Below, one piece after another: positions 9,394 through 19,157 of a stretch of DNA of 64,000 nucleotides. The notes under the pieces were generated by a model. The model searched no databases. It was not told the origin of the DNA and saw only the letters and a program-made list of their open reading frames with translations. Location: NCBI RefSeq assembly GCF_020193575.1, contig NZ_JADYVD010000034.1, positions 1 through 64,000 on the forward strand, in the 5' to 3' direction. The position numbers and the translations under genes are program-made. Each line of letters starts with the position of its first letter. Position 1 is the first letter of the stretch. This DNA is from Ensifer sp. IC4062. Its GTDB lineage: Bacteria; Pseudomonadota; Alphaproteobacteria; Rhizobiales; Rhizobiaceae.

Positions 9394-9890
9394 CCTACGC
9401 CCACGAGGCACAATCCGTGGCCGATATCGCGGCATCCGCCGAAGTGCTATTCGACTATCTCGACGACCAGGCGAGCCTTGGCTCGCACATGCAGAAGCCT
9501 TCGATGATGATGCTCGGCGGGCGGATGTCATATGAATTCGACGAAGCCAAAGGTCGCGCTGTCGGTTCGTTGATCAAGATGCAGGGCAACATACTTGGCT
9601 TGGCACTCTCCGTCGAAGAAGTGATCATCGAGCGGCAGCCACCCCGTCGCAAGGTGTGGGAGACGCGAGGCCGTCCGAACCTCCTCGTCATCGGTGGCTA
9701 CCGGATGGGATTCGAGATCAGCGCCTCGGGTGCGGCATCGCGACTGCGCGTGTTCATTGGCTACGGCTATCCAGCGACGATCGCCGGCAAGCTTCTCGGC
9801 CCCCTGTTTGGCTCGATGTACGCACGCTGGTGCGTGAACCGGATGGTCAAGGACGCAGCGGACGCGTTTGCAGGCAGCGTGCGGTCATAG
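9390..9890 (+). CDS. SRPBCC-fold protein
   Basis: 166 residues from the ATG at 9390, which overlaps the preceding TGA. The text (AEVLFDYLDDQASLGSH, a central GNILGLALSVEEVIIERQPP, late RLRVFIGYGYP, C-terminal amphipathic helix) fits the helix-grip fold of the polyketide cyclase/START-like superfamily. Such proteins bind hydrophobic ligands, and no catalytic residue can be named. It is the third gene of the CopA-like operon. An upstream in-frame start at 9174 would overlap the ATPase and DUF2933 genes heavily and is less likely. Confidence 0.75.
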   Translation: MTYAHEAQSVADIAASAEVLFDYLDDQASLGSHMQKPSMMMLGGRMSYEFDEAKGRAVGSLIKMQGNILGLALSVEEVIIERQPPRRKVWETRGRPNLLVIGGYRMGFEISASGAASRLRVFIGYGYPATIAGKLLGPLFGSMYARWCVNRMVKDAADAFAGSVRS

Positions 9891-10322
9891 ATCGACGGCG
9901 CGCATGAGCCACAACATGCCTGATATAACCGCGGCCCCACTGTAGCTGGACCTGTCGGCAGTCAACAGATCGTCGACACAGATTTGGCGATGCCCCCACC
10001 ATCAGGTTTTAAGGAATTAGGTCAACACAGCCCCGGCAGATCACCGATCCATATAGAACCCAGGCCGCTTTCGAGTGCTGTGCTGACTGGGAAAGAGTGA
10101 GGAGGGCGGGAAATCTCGGGGCTTCCGGCTTCTACAGATCACCCCGGTCTTTGACGCCGATCAATGAGGCTGCCGCAGCACAGCGGTTTAATGATCTCAT
10201 CTGGGGTGGCGACCGGCGGAGAAGCGCCGGGAGAAGTCGGCCAGACTGGCTTGCGGCCGCGCCCATGAGCAACCAGCGGTGAGACGAGCCTGGAACCACC
10301 GCTTTGAAGGAGGAAACCAGCC
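9891..10322. other. intergenic region upstream of hsp20
   Basis: 432 bases. Apart from the FixK box at 10151-10164 I see no gene. The last 40 bases hold a GGAGGAA ribosome binding site for hsp20. The remaining sequence has no repeat or IS end I can recognise. Confidence 0.5.
10151..10164. promoter_or_regulatory. FixK/FNR box
   Basis: TTGAC-GCCG-ATCAA, 158 bases upstream of the hsp20 start. This implies a leader of about 115 bases if used as a standard activator site. Confidence 0.72.
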
Positions 10323-10850
10323 ATGGCTGAACCTGCAACCAAACTGCCCATCAAGTCGGAAGAAAAAGGCGTCGAGCGTCGTGCGGAGTCGTGGCCCCCC
10401 TTCGAGAGCCTCAGATCCGAAATCGACCGGCTGTTCGACGACTTCGCTCCAAACCTGTGGCATCGCCCGTTGGCTTCCGCTCTCATGCGTCGGGTGCCGC
10501 GGCTGTCCGACCTGGACGTGGCGCCGGCCGTTGATCTGGCGGAGACAGAAAAGAGCTACGAGATCACCTGTGAACTGCCGGGGATGGAAGAAAAGGACAT
10601 AGAGGTAGCCATCTCCAACGGGATCCTGACCATCCGAGGCGAGAAACAGGAGGAGAAAGAGGAGAAGAAGAAGGAATATGTCCACTCTGAGCGCCGCTAT
10701 GGCTCGTTCCAGCGGACGTTCCGGATGCCAGATGGAGTCGATGCAGAAAAGATTGTTGCAAATTTCTCGAAGGGCGTTCTGTCGGTAACCCTGCCGAAGA
10801 CCCAGGAAGCGCAGCAGAACGAGCGCAAGATCCAGATCAAGTCCGCTTGA
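10323..10850 (+). CDS. Hsp20/alpha-crystallin small heat-shock protein
   Basis: 175 residues. The alpha-crystallin domain spans about 65-165 (VDLAETEKSYEITCELPGME, ISNGILTIRGEK, then the conserved FSKGVLSVTLPK). A charged stretch, KQEEKEEKKKEY, is inserted in the loop. The N-terminal 60 residues hold an amphipathic helix. The protein is an ATP-independent holdase that keeps unfolded proteins soluble in the cytoplasm. It has a strong ribosome binding site (GGAGGAA) and a FixK box upstream, so induction by low oxygen rather than heat alone is likely. No ROSE-type thermometer is evident. Confidence 0.93.
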   Translation: MAEPATKLPIKSEEKGVERRAESWPPFESLRSEIDRLFDDFAPNLWHRPLASALMRRVPRLSDLDVAPAVDLAETEKSYEITCELPGMEEKDIEVAISNGILTIRGEKQEEKEEKKKEYVHSERRYGSFQRTFRMPDGVDAEKIVANFSKGVLSVTLPKTQEAQQNERKIQIKSA

Positions 10851-10864
10851 CCATCCCCGCCTTC

Positions 10865-10899
10865 CCCGTCCGCAATAGTTCAACACCTTTGCGGACGGG
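10865..10899. terminator. 11-bp hairpin after hsp20
   Basis: CCCGTCCGCAA and TTGCGGACGGG form a perfect 11-bp stem with a 13-base loop, 14 bases after the hsp20 stop. There is no T-run, so it may protect the mRNA end or act with Rho rather than be a classic intrinsic terminator. Confidence 0.55.
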
Positions 10900-11099
10900 A
10901 GGCATGTGACGGCTATTCGATGCTCCTGAGGTACACACCGAACTGGTGCTGCTGCCCTACGTTCTCGGCCGCAGCGCGCGAGTCACCGCCAAATGTCAAA
11001 GGAATCTGCTAAAGTCACATCCCTGAGAGCGCGGGTGCATTTCGGACTCCACCTGAACTGCGCGAGTCAACGGCACGTCGGCATTCCGAGGAGCTTGTA

Positions 11100-11819
11100 G
11101 TGGAGAACAAGGCATCGGCCATTGCCCTTGAGGCGCACGAGCTCACCAAGATTTATAGGATGGGTGCGGTAGAGGTTCACGCCCTGCGCGGTGTGGACGT
11201 GGAGTTTCGTGAGGGCGAACTGGTGGTTCTGCTGGGGCCATCCGGCAGCGGCAAATCGACATTGCTCAACATACTGGGCGGGCTCGACACACCCACGCGG
11301 GGCACGGTCATGTTTCGCGGCCAGCCCGTCAGGATGGATAGTGAACGCGCCCTCAACCTCTACCGCCGAGATCATGTCGGTTTCGTTTTCCAATTCTACA
11401 ATCTGATCCCCAGCTTGACCGCGCGCGAAAACGTCTCCCTCGTGACGGAGATCGCGAGAAATCCGATGTCACCGGATGAGGCGCTTTCTATCGTGGGTCT
11501 CGGTGACAGGATCGACCATTTCCCGGCGCAACTTTCCGGTGGCGAACAGCAGCGCGTCGCCATCGCCCGCGCAATCGCCAAGCGCCCCGATCTGCTTCTC
11601 TGCGACGAGCCAACGGGCGCACTCGACAGCAAGACGGGAATCCTCGTGCTCGAGGCAATCCTCACGATCAATCGCGAGCTTGGCACCACCACGGCGCTCA
11701 TCACCCACAACGCCGTCATTGCCGAGATCGCCAATCGCGTGCTCTACTTTGCCGATGGGCGCATCGTCGAAACGCGGCAGAACGCCGTTCAACGCGTCCC
11801 CGGCGAACTCGCCTGGTGA
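11100..11819 (+). CDS. ABC transporter ATP-binding protein (LolD/MacB type)
   Basis: 239 residues from GTG at 11100, with AGGAG just upstream. Walker [11 protein letters not shown]-loop [11 protein letters not shown], signature LSGGEQQR, Walker [13 protein letters not shown] and switch His in ALITHN are all present. The PTGALD extension and size fit the LolD/MacB/FtsE group that drives FtsX-type permeases, which act by mechanotransmission rather than by moving substrate through the membrane. It overlaps the permease gene by four bases (GTGA). Confidence 0.92.
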   Translation: MENKASAIALEAHELTKIYRMGAVEVHALRGVDVEFREGELVVLLGPSGSGKSTLLNILGGLDTPTRGTVMFRGQPVRMDSERALNLYRRDHVGFVFQFYNLIPSLTARENVSLVTEIARNPMSPDEALSIVGLGDRIDHFPAQLSGGEQQRVAIARAIAKRPDLLLCDEPTGALDSKTGILVLEAILTINRELGTTTALITHNAVIAEIANRVLYFADGRIVETRQNAVQRVPGELAW

Positions 11820-14188
11820 GCATGATGAGCAGTCTCGATCGAAAGCTGCTTCGCGAACTCTGGAGCCTGAAGGCCCAGGTTCTTGCCATCGCGCTGGTGA
11901 TCGCGTCCGGCACCGCCCTGCTCATCATGGCGCTCACGACGATCGAGGCGCTCGAGGAGACGACCGCCGCCTACTACGAGAGGACGCGCTTTGCTGATGT
12001 GTTTGCCCAGGCAAAGCGTGTGCCCGAACATCTTGGCCGCGACATCGCGGAAATCCCAGGTGTGCGCCTCGCCGAAACGCGCATCGTCGAAGGCGCTATT
12101 CTCGACATGCCGGGCTTTGCCGAGCCGGTCGTTGCCCAATTGCTGTCGCTGCCCGAACGGGGCCCTGAGCTACTGAACACATTGGTAATCCGGAGCGGTC
12201 GCCTGGTTGATCCGACGCGCCCGGACGAGGTAGTCGTAAGCGAGCCTTTCGCGGAAGCCCATCGCTTGAAGCCCGGCGACACGTTCGCAGCAGTCTTGAG
12301 GGGCCGCAAACGCGCGTTGCACGTCGTCGGTACAGCCCTTAGCCCTGAATTCGTCTATGCGATCGCTCCCGGCGGCTTGATGCCGGACGACGAGCGCTTC
12401 GGCATCCTGTGGATGGGCCATGATGCGCTGGCGGCCGCCTTCGACCTCAAAGCCTCCTTCAACAGCGTTAGCCTCAGCCTCCTGCCCGGCACAGACGAAA
12501 AGGACGTCATTCAGCGGCTCGACGGCCTCCTGGCTCCCTTCGGCGGCGTCGGTGCGTATGGTCGCGCCGACCAGACCTCGAACTGGTTTCTGGAAAGCGA
12601 AATCGCCCAGCAGAAGAACATGTCCCGGATCATGCCGACGATCTTCCTGGCAGTCGCGGCGTTCCTGACCAACATGGTGATGGCACGGCTGATCGAGACG
12701 GAGCGCCGCGAGATCGGGCTTCTGAAGGCTTTTGGCTACGGCAATCTGGCGATCGGCTGGCATTACGCCAAGATGGTGCTCGTCATCGGCACGGTTGGCG
12801 TCCTGATCGGTTCGTTGCTCGGTGCCTGGCTCGGCCACTGGAATACGGAACTCTACACCAAGTTCTATCGCTTTCCGTTTCTCCTCTATCGTCCAGGGCC
12901 TGCCGGCTTCGTCATCGCCGGTGCGATCAGCCTCGGTGCGGCGCTTGCCGGCAGCCTCGCCACCGTGCGCCGCGCCGTCAGGCTTGCGCCTGCGGAAGCA
13001 ATGCTCCCACCTTCCCCGCCGATCTATCGGCGTAGCTGGGCTTCTCAAACGGCTCTTGCCGGCGCGCTCGACGAACCGTCGCGCATGATCTTACGGCGCA
13101 TCGTCAGGTGGCCAGTCAGGGCTTTCCTCGCCAGCCTGGGCCTTGCGATGTCTATGGCTGTCTTGATCATGGCACTGCAATGGGTGGACGCTATAGACTC
13201 CCTCGCCGAAACGGCTTTCGAGCGTGGGCAGCACCAGGATGCGACCGTTGCCTTCAACGACCTGCAGCCCGTAGACACAGTGACAGACTTCGCGAATCTG
13301 CCTGGCGTCCTGTCGGCGGAACCTTATCGCCATGCATCGGCGCGCATCAGCCACGGGCATATCGTCGAGCGTCAGGGAATCATCGGCGTTCCGGCCGGCG
13401 CCGTCCTCAGTCCGGTCTTCGACGTCGAGCGCGGCGTCGTCGAGGTTCCTTCAGGCGGGGTCATGATCTCGCGCAAGCTCGCCGAACTTCTGAATGCCAG
13501 GGCCGGCGACACCGTCACCGTCGAACTCTTGGAAGGCCGTCAGGCTCGATTGACCCTGCCGGTGGCGCAGATTTTCGAAACCTACCTCGGCACGCCTGCC
13601 TACATGGACATGGCCGCGCTCAATCGCATCGCCGGGGATGGCCGCGTCGTGAGTGGCTTGCATATTCGTGTGGATGCCCGCAGCCGCAGGAACCTGCTGG
13701 AGAAACTGAAGGATGTCCCGAACATCGCATCCGTTCTTTTCCGCCAGGCTGCAATCGACACCTTCTACAAGACCATGGGCGAAACGATCTTCATTTTCAT
13801 CGGTTTCTTCGTCGCCTTCTCGGTGACCCTCTCCGTCGGCGTCACTTATAACTCGATCCGAATTGCGCTTTCCGAACGTGCCCGCGAACTCGCGACACTG
13901 CGTGTCCTCGGCTTCAGCCGTTGGGAGATCTCCTACATTCTGCTCGGAGAAGCCGGCATTCTCACCTGGATTGCGATCCCGCTTGGCGCGGCGATCGGCT
14001 ACGGCCTTGCGTGGTACATGACGAGTGCCTTCGAGACGGAACTCTACCGCGTGCCGCTGGTGCTGCGGGATGCGACCTACGGCAAGGCAGCCCTGATCGC
14101 GCTGACGGCCACACTGATCTGCGCCGCAATCGTGCGCCGGCGGCTCGATCGCCTGGATCTGATCGCCGTGCTGAAGACAAGGGAGTAG
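11816..14188 (+). CDS. FtsX-family ABC permease, double-length
   Basis: 790 residues. An N-terminal TM helix (about 18-40) is followed by a large periplasmic region, three TM helices (about 270-390) with the FtsX text [17 protein letters not shown], a fifth TM near 430, a second periplasmic region, and three final TM helices with [14 protein letters not shown]. This is the two-FtsX layout of DevC/YbjZ-like or lipoprotein-type exporters. Start may be GTG at 11816 (overlapping the ATPase stop) or ATG at 11822. With the adaptor it forms a tripartite inner-membrane unit, but no outer-membrane factor is nearby and the substrate is unknown. Confidence 0.9.
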   Translation: MSMMSSLDRKLLRELWSLKAQVLAIALVIASGTALLIMALTTIEALEETTAAYYERTRFADVFAQAKRVPEHLGRDIAEIPGVRLAETRIVEGAILDMPGFAEPVVAQLLSLPERGPELLNTLVIRSGRLVDPTRPDEVVVSEPFAEAHRLKPGDTFAAVLRGRKRALHVVGTALSPEFVYAIAPGGLMPDDERFGILWMGHDALAAAFDLKASFNSVSLSLLPGTDEKDVIQRLDGLLAPFGGVGAYGRADQTSNWFLESEIAQQKNMSRIMPTIFLAVAAFLTNMVMARLIETERREIGLLKAFGYGNLAIGWHYAKMVLVIGTVGVLIGSLLGAWLGHWNTELYTKFYRFPFLLYRPGPAGFVIAGAISLGAALAGSLATVRRAVRLAPAEAMLPPSPPIYRRSWASQTALAGALDEPSRMILRRIVRWPVRAFLASLGLAMSMAVLIMALQWVDAIDSLAETAFERGQHQDATVAFNDLQPVDTVTDFANLPGVLSAEPYRHASARISHGHIVERQGIIGVPAGAVLSPVFDVERGVVEVPSGGVMISRKLAELLNARAGDTVTVELLEGRQARLTLPVAQIFETYLGTPAYMDMAALNRIAGDGRVVSGLHIRVDARSRRNLLEKLKDVPNIASVLFRQAAIDTFYKTMGETIFIFIGFFVAFSVTLSVGVTYNSIRIALSERARELATLRVLGFSRWEISYILLGEAGILTWIAIPLGAAIGYGLAWYMTSAFETELYRVPLVLRDATYGKAALIALTATLICAAIVRRRLDRLDLIAVLKTRE

Positions 14189-14191
14189 CCT

Positions 14192-15391
14192 GTGAGCGTC
14201 GCGAAGCGCAGATTGGCCATCTGGGGCAGCTTACTGATCCTGCTCGTGGCCGGCGTTGCCTATGCGCTGCGGCCGCAGCCAGTTCAGGTCGACCTTGCCG
14301 TTGCGGAGACCGGAGCGTTGCGCGTGACGATCGACGAGGAGGGCGAGACGCGGGTGCGCGACGTCTACACGCTTCACGCGCCGTTGCGTGGTCAGTTGCA
14401 ACGCATCACCGCCGAGCCCGGCGACGTCGTCAAGGCGGGGGAAACCTTGCTCGCGCAGATCGAGCCCGCTGCGCCCGCGTTTCTCGACGCGCGCACGGAG
14501 GCGGAGCTGCAGGCCGCGGTCGAGGCAGCTCGGGCCGCGCATAATCTCGCCGCCGCCGAACTCAACAAGGCCAAGGCCGACCTGACCTTTGCCGAGGGAG
14601 AACGCGCCCGCGCCCGCATGCTGATCGAGCGCAGGACAATCTCGCAACGCTCCCTGGAAGATGCGGAACGTGCCTATAGCGTCGCACAAGCCAATCTCGC
14701 TACGGCCGAAGCTGGTCTGAAAGTGCGCGAGCACGAGCTTCATCAAGCCCGGTCGCGGCTCTTGTCGCGCCAGGAGATCAGGAGTCGCAGCGGTGCGTGC
14801 GAATGCGTCGCCGTTACGGCGCCGGTCAGCGGCGTCGTCCTGCAGGTCATCCGGCGCAGCGAAGGCGTCGTTGAGGCAGGAACGCCATTGCTCGACATCG
14901 GTGATCCTGCGGATCTGGAAATCGTCGCCAATCTCCTCTCGGAGGATGCTGTCCGGATCAAGCCAGGCCAGCAAGCGCTTGTCACCGGCTGGGGCGGAGA
15001 AGATCTCAAGGCTGTCGTGCAGCGCATCGAGCCCTTCGGTCAAACCAAGATATCGGCACTCGGTATCGAGGAGCAGCGGGTCGATGTCGTGCTGGATTTT
15101 GCCGGTCGACCGGAACGGTGGCGTTCGCTCGGGCACGGTTATCGCGTCGACGTGCGGGTCATCCTGTTCGAAGGCGAAGTCCTCAGGCTGCCGCTAGGCG
15201 CCCTGTTCCGGCAACGCGAAGATTGGGCCGTGTTCCTCGCCGCAGAGGGACGCGCGCAACTGCGCCCCGTCGGCGTCGGTCAGAGGAACAGCCTCGCAGT
15301 CGAAATCCGAGAAGGGCTTTTGCCCGGAGATCGAGTCATTCTCTACCCGAGCGATCGGATCACGGATGGAGTTGCTATCGTGGAGCGATAG
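14192..15391 (+). CDS. HlyD-family periplasmic adaptor subunit
   Basis: 399 residues from GTG at 14192, three bases after the permease stop. One N-terminal TM anchor (about 8-26) is followed by a beta-barrel/lipoyl half-domain (LHAPLRGQLQRITAEPGDVV), a long alpha-helical hairpin rich in Ala/Glu/Arg (about 95-190), the second lipoyl half (VTAPVSGVVLQVI) and a membrane-proximal barrel. It links the inner-membrane FtsX transporter to an outer-membrane channel or donates substrate in the periplasm. It is the last gene of the three-gene operon. Confidence 0.9.
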   Translation: MSVAKRRLAIWGSLLILLVAGVAYALRPQPVQVDLAVAETGALRVTIDEEGETRVRDVYTLHAPLRGQLQRITAEPGDVVKAGETLLAQIEPAAPAFLDARTEAELQAAVEAARAAHNLAAAELNKAKADLTFAEGERARARMLIERRTISQRSLEDAERAYSVAQANLATAEAGLKVREHELHQARSRLLSRQEIRSRSGACECVAVTAPVSGVVLQVIRRSEGVVEAGTPLLDIGDPADLEIVANLLSEDAVRIKPGQQALVTGWGGEDLKAVVQRIEPFGQTKISALGIEEQRVDVVLDFAGRPERWRSLGHGYRVDVRVILFEGEVLRLPLGALFRQREDWAVFLAAEGRAQLRPVGVGQRNSLAVEIREGLLPGDRVILYPSDRITDGVAIVER

Positions 15392-15649
15392 CCGCTGGTG
15401 CTGCAGCGTCGGTTTTAATGGCTGTCTCAGCCGCGCGGTCCCGATCGCCGCGCAGCGTAAAGGCCATCACCTTCCGAGTTGCAGACGCTCTATTGATCGT
15501 GGTCGGTGAACCAGATCCAGACGAGCAGCAGACAAACGTCATGTGTATGCCGGATTTCACCGGCAATTGTTCCAAGTTTCAGCGACCATCCTGGCATTCC
15601 CCATGCTTCTGGCAAAGGCAACATGCCGGATGTGAACGCCCACTTGCCG
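15392..15649. other. gap with a possible membrane-protein remnant on the minus strand
   Basis: 258 bases. Reading leftward from about 15,640, the frame gives GKWAFTSGMLPLPEAWGMPG and then a hydrophobic helix ending CLLLVWIWF before a stop near 15,490. This reminds me of a cytochrome b561-like membrane protein fragment, but the match is weak and no haem ligands can be assigned. It could equally be chance. Confidence 0.25.
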
Positions 15650-16978
15650 CTATTGAACATCGATGCGGTATGCGGTTCCTGCGCGCAGGATGTCGATGGA
15701 AGCATCGCCTTCCGTGCCCTCCAGGACGCTTCCGATTTGATCGGCTGACACGGGCGGTTTGCCGTTGATGGTCGTCAGGTAGTCGCCGGTCCTCAGCCCG
15801 ACCGAATAGGCGGTGCTACCCGGCGCAACATCGACGAGGACGGCTCCTGACGGCGCACAAACAGGTGAGCCGCTCGAGGATGGAAACTCAAAAACGACTG
15901 AGCCTTGGTCAGAGGCGTCGCGACCAGCGGCCGAATCTGAGAGCGTCACGTTCAGCTTCTGCGACGCTTCTCCCCGACGGATATCGAGTGTGATGCGGGC
16001 GTTCGCTGGAAGCAGGCTGATCGCATTCCTGAAGGCTGCCTCCGTCGGGAAGGCGCGGCCGTCCAGGGCCATGATCACATCTCCAAGGCGTACGCCTTGG
16101 AGCTCCGCCGGCGAATTGCAGGCGAGCTCGTTCACGATAAGCCCTTCCGCCTGAGTGGCACTCCCGTCTTGCGCATCCCTGGCGGCCGTTACCGAAAGGC
16201 CGAGCCAGCCGCGCTTGTATTCTCCGTGGGCGATCAATTCGCGGACGATCTGCGCCCCAATATTCGACGGAATCGCAAAGCCAATGCCGGTACTCGCTTG
16301 ATCTGGCGCGGCGATCCCGCGGGCGATGCCGATCAACTCGCCAGAGACATTGACGAGCGCTCCGCCGGAATTCCCTGGATTGATGGCCGCGTCGGTCTGG
16401 ATGTAATCCTGATATTCATCGGCACCCAGGCCCGAGCGGCCCAAGCCGCTAACGATGCCGAAGGTCGCCGTCTGCGTCAGCCCGAAAGGACTGCCTACCG
16501 CGGCCACAAAATCACCGACCTTTAGTTCGGATGAATTTCCCCACTTGAGCGCAGCGAGTTTTGAGGCATCGATCTTAACCACGGCGAGGTCGGTCGGCGC
16601 ATCCTCCCCTACCCTATCGGCCTGGAAAATCCGTCCATCCGAGAGTGTCACGGAAACATCGTCGGCATCGGCAACCAGGTGGCGGCTGGTAACGATGTAG
16701 CCGCCCTCCGGATCGATAATCACGCCGGACCCTGTCGCGATCGCCCCCGTTTGAACGATGAATACCTCATCGGGAAGACCGAGGACCTTACGTACATTCG
16801 GATCTTCGAGCAGCTCGCTTCTGAAGATCCCACTGCTGACGGTTCGGATGCTGACGACCGCCGGTTGCACCCGCTCTAATATCTCGGACACATCCGCGCC
16901 GATGCCAGTCGCTTCGGCGGTCCCTCCGAAGGCATCGAAAAGAGCAGCTAAAACCAGCAGCCTCGAGATCTTGAGCAT
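15650..16978 (-). CDS. DegP/HtrA-like serine protease with PDZ domains
   Basis: 442 residues with an N-terminal signal peptide (cleavage near AEA-TG, residue 23). The trypsin-like domain has the full triad: His100 in VTSRHLV, Asp130 in PTDLAVV and Ser204 in GNSGGALV. Two PDZ-like regions follow (about 250-335 and 365-440). It acts in the periplasm as a protease or chaperone against misfolded proteins. The His motif is VTSRH rather than the common VTNNH. A FixK box lies 55 bases upstream. Confidence 0.92.
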   Translation of the reverse strand: MLKISRLLVLAALFDAFGGTAEATGIGADVSEILERVQPAVVSIRTVSSGIFRSELLEDPNVRKVLGLPDEVFIVQTGAIATGSGVIIDPEGGYIVTSRHLVADADDVSVTLSDGRIFQADRVGEDAPTDLAVVKIDASKLAALKWGNSSELKVGDFVAAVGSPFGLTQTATFGIVSGLGRSGLGADEYQDYIQTDAAINPGNSGGALVNVSGELIGIARGIAAPDQASTGIGFAIPSNIGAQIVRELIAHGEYKRGWLGLSVTAARDAQDGSATQAEGLIVNELACNSPAELQGVRLGDVIMALDGRAFPTEAAFRNAISLLPANARITLDIRRGEASQKLNVTLSDSAAGRDASDQGSVVFEFPSSSGSPVCAPSGAVLVDVAPGSTAYSVGLRTGDYLTTINGKPPVSADQIGSVLEGTEGDASIDILRAGTAYRIDVQ

Positions 16979-17033
16979 CGTCGCGCTCCATGGGTTGATG
17001 GCGGAACTTCAGCCGGATCTGCCCGCCGATGCA

Positions 17034-17047
17034 TTGACGCGCATCAA
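17034..17047. promoter_or_regulatory. FixK/FNR box
   Basis: TTGAC-GCGC-ATCAA, 55 bases upstream of the DegP-like gene. Confidence 0.75.
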
Positions 17048-17172
17048 TTCGCGGCATTCATGACTGCCTGTCATTCGATCGACGCGGATCAGGATCGTGG
17101 AGCACTCGTCAGGCCGGCATGACGCCAAACCCGTGTGCTCCCTGCTCTCGGCTTATAGTCCGGCTCGGCATC

Positions 17173-18768
17173 TCATGCTTCTTCCTGCAGGGCACGGCGC
17201 AACCGTCGGATCACGACACCACGTGCCTTATCGTCCGCGGCCTTTGCCAGTTCGTCCTGAACATCGAGGACGAGCTTCTGGAAATCGTTGTGCCAATCCG
17301 TCCTTCCTGCCCGTACGGGATCGATGCGAGGCGGGGCGACCGCTCCGGAAATCTCAACTGCACCCTGCGAGCCAAGACGGAATGCGCTGTCCAATCTAGG
17401 CCGGATCAGGCGATCTTCTGGTAGGAAGGTGAACAGACGTTCCCTGAGGCCTTCAAGTGCCTCGTCTTCTCCGTGGACGAGAAAGACACCAGCGCTGATC
17501 GGCTGCCGCGCCCCTACCCAGTCGGCAAGCTCTGCGCCGTCGGCATGGCCACTATAGATGTCGAGCTTCCTGATTCGAGCTCGGACGCTGATATCTTCCC
17601 CCTGAATGCGCACGACCGAGGCACCGTCTTCAAGGAGGCGCCCCAGGGTGCCATTCGCCTGGTACCCGACCAACAGCACTGTCGCCTCATCTCTCCAGAG
17701 CCAATTTTTTAACCGATGCCGAATGCGCCCGGCCTCGCACATTCCGCTCGCAGCGATGACAATGTGGAAGCCCCTGATGAGGTCGACCGCCTTGGATTGC
17801 TCCGCCGTTTCGGTAAAGCGAACGTTCTTCGACTCTAATCCCCGAATTAGAGCATCCCCGTTCTCAAGCTCGCGGGCGTGTCTGTGGAATATCTCGCTCG
17901 CACGGGTCGCGAGCGGAGAGTCAATGATGATTGGGCATTTCGGGACGGCACCCGTCTCCATTAGATAGACGAGATCGGTTAGCAGTTCCTGCGTCCGTTC
18001 CACGGCGAAAGAGGGGATGAGAAGAGCGCCATTCGAATGCACTGCAGTCAACACCTCGGAACGCAGGATGTGACGTCGAGCGGCATCGTCCGCTTCCTCG
18101 CGCTCGACATTGCCATAGGTGCTCTCGCAGATGACATAGTCCCAGCCGCTAGGTGCTTTCGCATCAAACTGCAGGAGCTTGTGCCGCGGCCCGATGTCGC
18201 CGGAAAACAGCAGGCGCAACGGCGACGGCCCGGTACCGATCTCCATCTCGACCGAGGCAGATCCGAGCAGGTGGCCGGCATTCCAGAAACGGAAGCGAAC
18301 TCCCTCGCCAGCCTTCTCCCAAGAGCCGAGACGCACCTGCCGAAACAGCGTGATCGCGGCAGCGGCGTCGCGCGCGGTGTAAATCGGCGTCACGGGATCC
18401 CGGCCGCGGCGCAAATTGCGGCGGTTAAGCTGATCGACTTCGCTCTCCTGAATGTGGGCGGAGTCCGCCAGCATGACGGAGCATAGGTCGGTGCTCGCGG
18501 GCGTCGCGAAGATCGGGCCATCGTAGCCAAGCCTGGCGAGCTTCGGCAGCAGGCCGGAATGGTCGATGTGCGCGTGCGTCAGGATGACGGCGTCGATCAT
18601 CTTGGGGCTGAAGGGGAAGTCGCGGTAATTTAGCTCTTTCTCTGTCTTCGACCCCTGGAACATACCGCAGTCGACCAGGATCTTCGTGGCACCGAATTCG
18701 ACGAGTTGGCAGGAACCCGTAACGGTCCCGGCTGCCCCATGAAAACGGATGGTCGGTTCAATCGCCAT
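17173..18768 (-). CDS. beta-CASP metallo-beta-lactamase-fold RNase-like protein
   Basis: 531 residues. The metal motif HAHIDH (His65, His67, Asp69, His70) and later histidines define the metallo-beta-lactamase fold. The beta-CASP region and the C-terminal RNA specificity motif (YSGHADGAEL and HGE) match the YSH1/CPSF73-like group of nucleases. The N-terminus GAAGTVTGSC is characteristic. Such enzymes cut RNA, and bacterial members have been linked to RNA turnover. A FixK box is 63 bases upstream, suggesting RNA processing is adjusted during oxygen limitation. Rhizobial RNase J is a different subfamily. Confidence 0.9.
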   Translation of the reverse strand: MAIEPTIRFHGAAGTVTGSCQLVEFGATKILVDCGMFQGSKTEKELNYRDFPFSPKMIDAVILTHAHIDHSGLLPKLARLGYDGPIFATPASTDLCSVMLADSAHIQESEVDQLNRRNLRRGRDPVTPIYTARDAAAAITLFRQVRLGSWEKAGEGVRFRFWNAGHLLGSASVEMEIGTGPSPLRLLFSGDIGPRHKLLQFDAKAPSGWDYVICESTYGNVEREEADDAARRHILRSEVLTAVHSNGALLIPSFAVERTQELLTDLVYLMETGAVPKCPIIIDSPLATRASEIFHRHARELENGDALIRGLESKNVRFTETAEQSKAVDLIRGFHIVIAASGMCEAGRIRHRLKNWLWRDEATVLLVGYQANGTLGRLLEDGASVVRIQGEDISVRARIRKLDIYSGHADGAELADWVGARQPISAGVFLVHGEDEALEGLRERLFTFLPEDRLIRPRLDSAFRLGSQGAVEISGAVAPPRIDPVRAGRTDWHNDFQKLVLDVQDELAKAADDKARGVVIRRLRRALQEEA

Positions 18769-19157
18769 GGTTCAAGGCCCTGATCTTAAGAACGGCAGAT
18801 CTAAGCATGCACCCTTGGGCAGCCGGGCGACTTGATGCGGATCAAAGATGCTTTGATCCGGCCAGAACCTCCCGACTTCTAATGTTGGTGAACCGCCTTT
18901 CGGCTCGGTCGGACAATCCCTTGGTCGCTTCGTCGGGCCTTTGACGTTCGATTTCGCCATGCACCGAGTAGCCAGCCACGTCATGCGCGGTTTTAGCTTC
19001 TTGCCGCCGATCTGCGTTTGGCGGACAGTCGCCTCCGATCTGCGCTGAGGAGTGACGCGACTGCTTCAGGAAAACTTCTCCATTCACATGATCTGGCTCA
19101 ATATTGGTGACCGCAATGTGGGCGATGCTGAGGTGTTGCCGCATCGGAAGGCATACC
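18769..19157. other. divergent intergenic region between nuclease and membrane protein
   Basis: 389 bases with the FixK box at 18832-18845 for the nuclease gene. A weaker half-match, ATGAT-CTGG-CTCAA, at 19088-19101 is 56 bases upstream of the membrane protein gene at 19158. No gene is convincing here. Confidence 0.5.
18832..18845. promoter_or_regulatory. FixK/FNR box
   Basis: TTGAT-GCGG-ATCAA, a perfect consensus match, 63 bases upstream of the beta-CASP gene. Confidence 0.82.

Noticed and set aside
19088-19101. Weak FixK-like site ATGAT-CTGG-CTCAA
   Set aside because: Two positions differ from consensus in both half-sites, so I do not count it with the twelve.
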